Positions 61,002 to 64,000 of a DNA stretch of 64,000 nucleotides are shown piece after piece. The translations under genes and the position numbers were made by a program. This DNA comes from Perlabentimonas sp034003245 (GTDB lineage Bacteria > Bacteroidota > Bacteroidia > Bacteroidales > Tenuifilaceae): contig JAVEYY010000023.1 in NCBI GenBank assembly GCA_034003245.1, positions 1 to 64,000 on the forward strand. Direction: 5' to 3'. A model generated the notes under the pieces. It saw nothing but the letters and a program-made list of their open reading frames with translations, searched no databases and was not told where the DNA came from. Position 1 is the first letter of the stretch. Each line of letters starts with the position of its first letter.

Positions 61002-62141
61002 TTATGCCTTCAGCAACCTACTGGCAGCTAACCTAAGATCCTCTTCGCTTTTGCCAAAACAAATTCGAAGTCGTTGGTTATCCACGCTATCGTGATAGAA
61101 TAGCGATAGGGGGAAGGCAGTTACTCCAATGTCTTGGGCAAGCCAGCCGCAAAAATCAACATCTCGATCTTGCGAAATTTTTTCGTAGCTCATTACTTGA
61201 AAATACCCTCCTTGAACGGGGAAAAGGTTAAATCGGGAGCCCTTCATGAGGGTTGAAAAAAGGTCTCTACGGTTCTGAAAATCGTTACGATATGGTGACC
61301 ACAAGGGTTTATCCTTAAGGAAATCGGCCAGGGCAAGTTGTATGGGGAGGTTTACAGAGTATATCTGGTAGCGGTGTACCACCCGTAAACGAGCCGAAAG
61401 GTTTTCGGGTGCCAAGCAGTAACCAATTTTCCAGCCAGGTACACTTAAAGTTTTTCCTAACGATCCAACAATAATGCTCCTTTCAGCAAGTTTTGGATAA
61501 CGTGCTATGCTAAACATGGGCTGCCCGTCGAACACCACATCGGCAAATGCCTCATCGCTGAGGATAAATATTTTGGTGCCGTTCAAAATGCGCTGTAGCT
61601 GCTCAAGCGACTCGTCGCTCATTACCAAACCCGACGGATTGTGGGGCGAGTTTAAGATTATCAACTTTGTTTTGCTGTTGATGAGCTTGGTGAGCGCATT
61701 CCAATCGATAGAAAAATCTGTTGGATTAAGCTGAAAGAATATGGGGCGAGCCCCTCGGGCTTCGATCGACGGTACATACGTTTCGAATGCGGGCTCAAAA
61801 ACGATAACCTCATCGCCCTCTCTTACTAATGAGGAAATGGCAGTATAGATTCCCTGAATTGCTCCGGCAGTAATGGTAACCTCCAACTCGGGGTTATAAC
61901 TGCATCCAAATTCGCTGTTATATCTTTGTGCAATAATTTCCCGCAATTCCAGCACGCCCTCACTGGGAGCATATTTGTTACGACCCTCAGATAAATGTTT
62001 TATCAGTGAGTTTAACAACTCAGGTTCACAGGGGAAATCGCTATGATCGTTTGAAAGGTTAACTGCCCCTGTTTCGTTTGCCATTTGAGCAAATTTTGAA
62101 ACGAGGCCAAAGTATGGGCTCATCACAGATGTCTTAGCCAT
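61002..62141 (-). CDS. PLP-dependent aminotransferase, class I/II
   Basis: 379 residues. The PLP-binding Lys is in VGSLGKTLSVPGWKIGY; other fold I residues include NSPHNPSGLV (carboxylate-binding Asn), SDEAFADVVFD (PLP-binding Asp and Tyr-like position) and the C-terminal RLRICFGKS (Arg for the alpha-carboxylate). The sequence is of the aspartate/methionine aminotransferase group; the exact amino acid is unclear. Transcribed alone; a perfect -7 element TATATTTG lies 28 bases upstream. Confidence 0.9.
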   Translation of the reverse strand: MAKTSVMSPYFGLVSKFAQMANETGAVNLSNDHSDFPCEPELLNSLIKHLSEGRNKYAPSEGVLELREIIAQRYNSEFGCSYNPELEVTITAGAIQGIYTAISSLVREGDEVIVFEPAFETYVPSIEARGARPIFFQLNPTDFSIDWNALTKLINSKTKLIILNSPHNPSGLVMSDESLEQLQRILNGTKIFILSDEAFADVVFDGQPMFSIARYPKLAERSIIVGSLGKTLSVPGWKIGYCLAPENLSARLRVVHRYQIYSVNLPIQLALADFLKDKPLWSPYRNDFQNRRDLFSTLMKGSRFNLFPVQGGYFQVMSYEKISQDRDVDFCGWLAQDIGVTAFPLSLFYHDSVDNQRLRICFGKSEEDLRLAASRLLKA

Positions 62142-62169
62142 ATTATTATTTCGGTTTTGTAAAAGTTTG

Positions 62170-62177
62170 CAAATATA
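62170..62177 (-). promoter_or_regulatory. -7 promoter element of the aminotransferase gene
   Basis: TATATTTG on the minus strand, a perfect match, 28 bases before the ATG. No -33 TTG at 19 bases. Confidence 0.4.
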
Positions 62178-62285
62178 TGAAATTGACGAATCGAAAAACC
62201 AGAAATGCTCTTAAGCTTGTCAAATGACATACCAATTCACGGCATAGTTGCGCGTAGATTCAAGTATTGAAAAGGCTCAGAAAGG

Positions 62286-63017
62286 TTATTCCTCAAAAAC
62301 CTGATTTAGGATTGAAAGCGATTTCATGGTTTGAACTGTATCCATGTGGAAGGTGAAGAAGTTTATCATGCTGGTTAAAAACTCGTTTCGCTGTCGTCCG
62401 TTTAGTTTCAACTCGTGGGCATCGGTGAACGTTGTAGTTAGGGTTAGAGATAAAATTCGACTTTGCTCTAGGGTGAAGAACATTGGGTGAGTAGGTTCGG
62501 TACTTAGAAAAAATCCGTTCTTATAGTCAAAGTATGGGGTTGTTGATGTGTGGGTTCCGCTTGGATAAAACCCTAGGTATCTTGTTAGCTGCGATAGGAA
62601 TATTAGATGAAAGTTGGAGATTCCATGCTCAAGGGCGTCGAGGGTCTGAATTGAGAGCTCTAGGAACCGAAAGAGGGCTGGGTTGCTTTCTTCCTCGCGA
62701 ATGGTTCTATATATAATTTCGCCAATAAACAGAGCAATCGCACTTTTTACTGGATTTAAATGCAGCGCTGGGTTGGTTTGCGATATCGAAACCTCTTTTA
62801 GCTTACCTAGAGCCTGGTTTTTTCCTGGATAGAAAACTATTTCGATGATATTAAGAGGTTGGAAGTAGATTGCCTTTTTGGCGTTTTTCCCCTTGCCATA
62901 TGTATTATTAACCATTAAGCTTACACGGCCATACTCCTGCGAATACACGTAGGCAACTAAGCTGGTCTCCCCGAATCTAACAGTATGTAAAGCTATGCAC
63001 TTTGCTTTTTTAATCAT
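62286..63017 (-). CDS. recO: DNA repair protein RecO
   Basis: 243 residues. RecO loads RecA onto SSB-coated DNA together with RecR in gap repair. The N-terminal OB fold begins KAKCIALHTVRFGETSLVAY with SQEYGRVSLMVNNTYGKGK, and a helical C-terminal domain includes FRFLELSIQTLDALEHG and LTRYLGFYPSG. The zinc-binding Cys of many RecO proteins are absent, as is usual in part of the Bacteroidota. The T9SS protein gene upstream ends 14 bases before its start, suggesting cotranscription. Confidence 0.88.
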   Translation of the reverse strand: MIKKAKCIALHTVRFGETSLVAYVYSQEYGRVSLMVNNTYGKGKNAKKAIYFQPLNIIEIVFYPGKNQALGKLKEVSISQTNPALHLNPVKSAIALFIGEIIYRTIREEESNPALFRFLELSIQTLDALEHGISNFHLIFLSQLTRYLGFYPSGTHTSTTPYFDYKNGFFLSTEPTHPMFFTLEQSRILSLTLTTTFTDAHELKLNGRQRNEFLTSMINFFTFHMDTVQTMKSLSILNQVFEE

Positions 63018-63031
63018 ATAAGCAATATCGA

Positions 63032-64000
63032 CTACTTAACGAAAAGTATTTTACCAACAGCTGTTTCTGAACCTTCACTATCGGCACAGAAGAAAAGGTA
63101 AACTCCTGTGGCAACGCGATTGCCATGTAGGTTTTTCCCATCCCAGGTGGCCTGGCCTCCCACACTGGTGATTTCGTATACTAGGTTCCCCGACACGTCG
63201 GTTATCTTCACATTTGTCTTATCAACTAATCCTGTAATTGTGATTGGACCCTCGAAATTGGGGCGAACAGGATTTGGAAATGCGTACACCTTACCAAACC
63301 GGGAATTGGGCTCCGTGGCAACATCTCTGTACGATACCGTTCCTCTGTCGGTGGCAAAAAATACTTCACCCGTTTTGGGATGGACTCCAATATGATAAAT
63401 AGTATTTGATGGCAATGGGCTGTTCTCTTGGGTGAAATGATGAATTTGTTGACTTCCATCGGCCGATTGCAAGTACACGCCCGAACGTTGAGTCCCAAAC
63501 CACTTTCGATTTCCTCCATCAACAGCAATGGCGCTAATGGTTTGTGTGCTTAAAAGGTAAGCGGCAAAGCCCTCAACTTCGTTGGGAATTTTTACGCGTT
63601 GAATCGAAAATTCTGAACTCTCGAAAACTCGATGAGGGTTATAGCTAACAAGCACGCCTTCGCTAGTGCCAACCCACAGGTAGCCATCCTTGTCGAAAGC
63701 GATGCTGGATATATCGCTGGGTAGCGATTCCCCTTCGGGGCTGGTTAGGTTAACCTTACGAGCGGTGTGGCTGCTCATCGAGGTGGGGTTGTCGCCCGGG
63801 TTGAGTGCAAATAAACCTCCACCCGAAGGGATTATTACCCATAGGTGACCTCTTGGAGAAAGTACTATGTCTGAGAGTCGTTGCGAGGAAATAATATCAT
63901 CGTACGGAAAACTAGTCCACGATCCGTCGGGAGTTCTCATGGATATTGGATTTGGAACCCCAACATTGCTTGCCCATAAATTTCCTTTTGAATCGAAAAC
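63032..64000 (-). CDS. T9SS-targeted two-component-regulator-propeller-like protein, 5' end cut
   Basis: The frame is open to the right edge; the ATG at 63940 is internal, because the 20 codons before it (FDSKGNLWASN, then VGVPNP) continue a propeller repeat. Repeats of the regulator-propeller type are visible (FDKDGYLWVGTSEGVLVSYN, VDGGNRKWFGTQRSGVYLQS). The last ~85 residues are a type A sorting domain (AFPNPVRPNFEGPITI, TWDGKNLHGNRVATGVYLFF) with the FlgD-like form. It is exported to the cell surface by the type IX system, like the giant adhesin. The upstream part of the gene lies outside the window. Confidence 0.88.
   Translation of the reverse strand, partial: VFDSKGNLWASNVGVPNPISMRTPDGSWTSFPYDDIISSQRLSDIVLSPRGHLWVIIPSGGGLFALNPGDNPTSMSSHTARKVNLTSPEGESLPSDISSIAFDKDGYLWVGTSEGVLVSYNPHRVFESSEFSIQRVKIPNEVEGFAAYLLSTQTISAIAVDGGNRKWFGTQRSGVYLQSADGSQQIHHFTQENSPLPSNTIYHIGVHPKTGEVFFATDRGTVSYRDVATEPNSRFGKVYAFPNPVRPNFEGPITITGLVDKTNVKITDVSGNLVYEITSVGGQATWDGKNLHGNRVATGVYLFFCADSEGSETAVGKILFVK

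Overview
This window is chromosomal DNA from a member of the Bacteroidota, probably the Bacteroidales/Marinilabiliales side. The evidence is a very large adhesin with SprB-type repeats and a type IX secretion (T9SS) C-terminal sorting domain, a second T9SS cargo gene at the right edge, the block ftsX-DUF3098-uppP-truB-queA, proteins of the DUF2723, YfhO and DUF6427 types, a PadR/PspC operon, and promoters of the Bacteroidota form (TTG, about 19-21 bases, TAnnTTTG) with almost no Shine-Dalgarno sequences. The species was not identified.

Layout. 1-20,900 is mostly housekeeping: a truncated serine hydrolase lipoprotein, tRNA-Gln, a PspC-PadR-PspC operon, a DUF2797 protein, a chemoreceptor, an exonuclease/GIY-YIG fusion, a sugar-phosphate nucleotidyltransferase, a two-gene LysO-type lysine exporter, a TPR protein, a PAP2 phosphatase, an S28/S37 peptidase lipoprotein, a von Willebrand A lipoprotein, nadB, an FtsX-type ABC permease and a beta-CASP metallo-hydrolase. 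21,180-24,950 is an accessory array of small lipoproteins. Several are lipocalin-like paralogues with near-identical 5' ends, and broken copies lie among them. 24,951-28,704 is an island with one gene. It holds a 596-bp tandem duplication, two more diverged copies of its core, an uncharacterised 246-aa protein gene (27,145-27,885), a degenerate array with an exact 21-bp period (27,988-28,344) and a run of small hairpins.

28,705-38,252 is an envelope glycan region: a DUF2723 multi-pass glycosyltransferase-like protein, a polysaccharide deacetylase, two GT4 glycosyltransferases, three sulfotransferases and a GT-A-like protein. It suggests a sulfated surface polysaccharide or glycoconjugate. Next is the 3,477-aa secreted adhesin (38,343-48,776), made almost entirely of tandem repeats. 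48,906-64,000 returns to core genes: purD, a DUF6427 protein, the queA/truB/uppP/DUF3098/ftsX block, a YfhO-family membrane protein, a deoxynucleoside kinase, a secreted protein of unknown function, a GH3-family protein, a PLP aminotransferase, recO and a truncated T9SS propeller protein.

The features least explained by known biology are the 21-bp-phased array directly behind the 246-aa gene, and a repeated element whose two inverted repeats interleave (order A-B-A'-B'). The second helix of that element shows a compensatory base change between copies. All calls come from reading the sequence and from recall of protein families. No database search was run.
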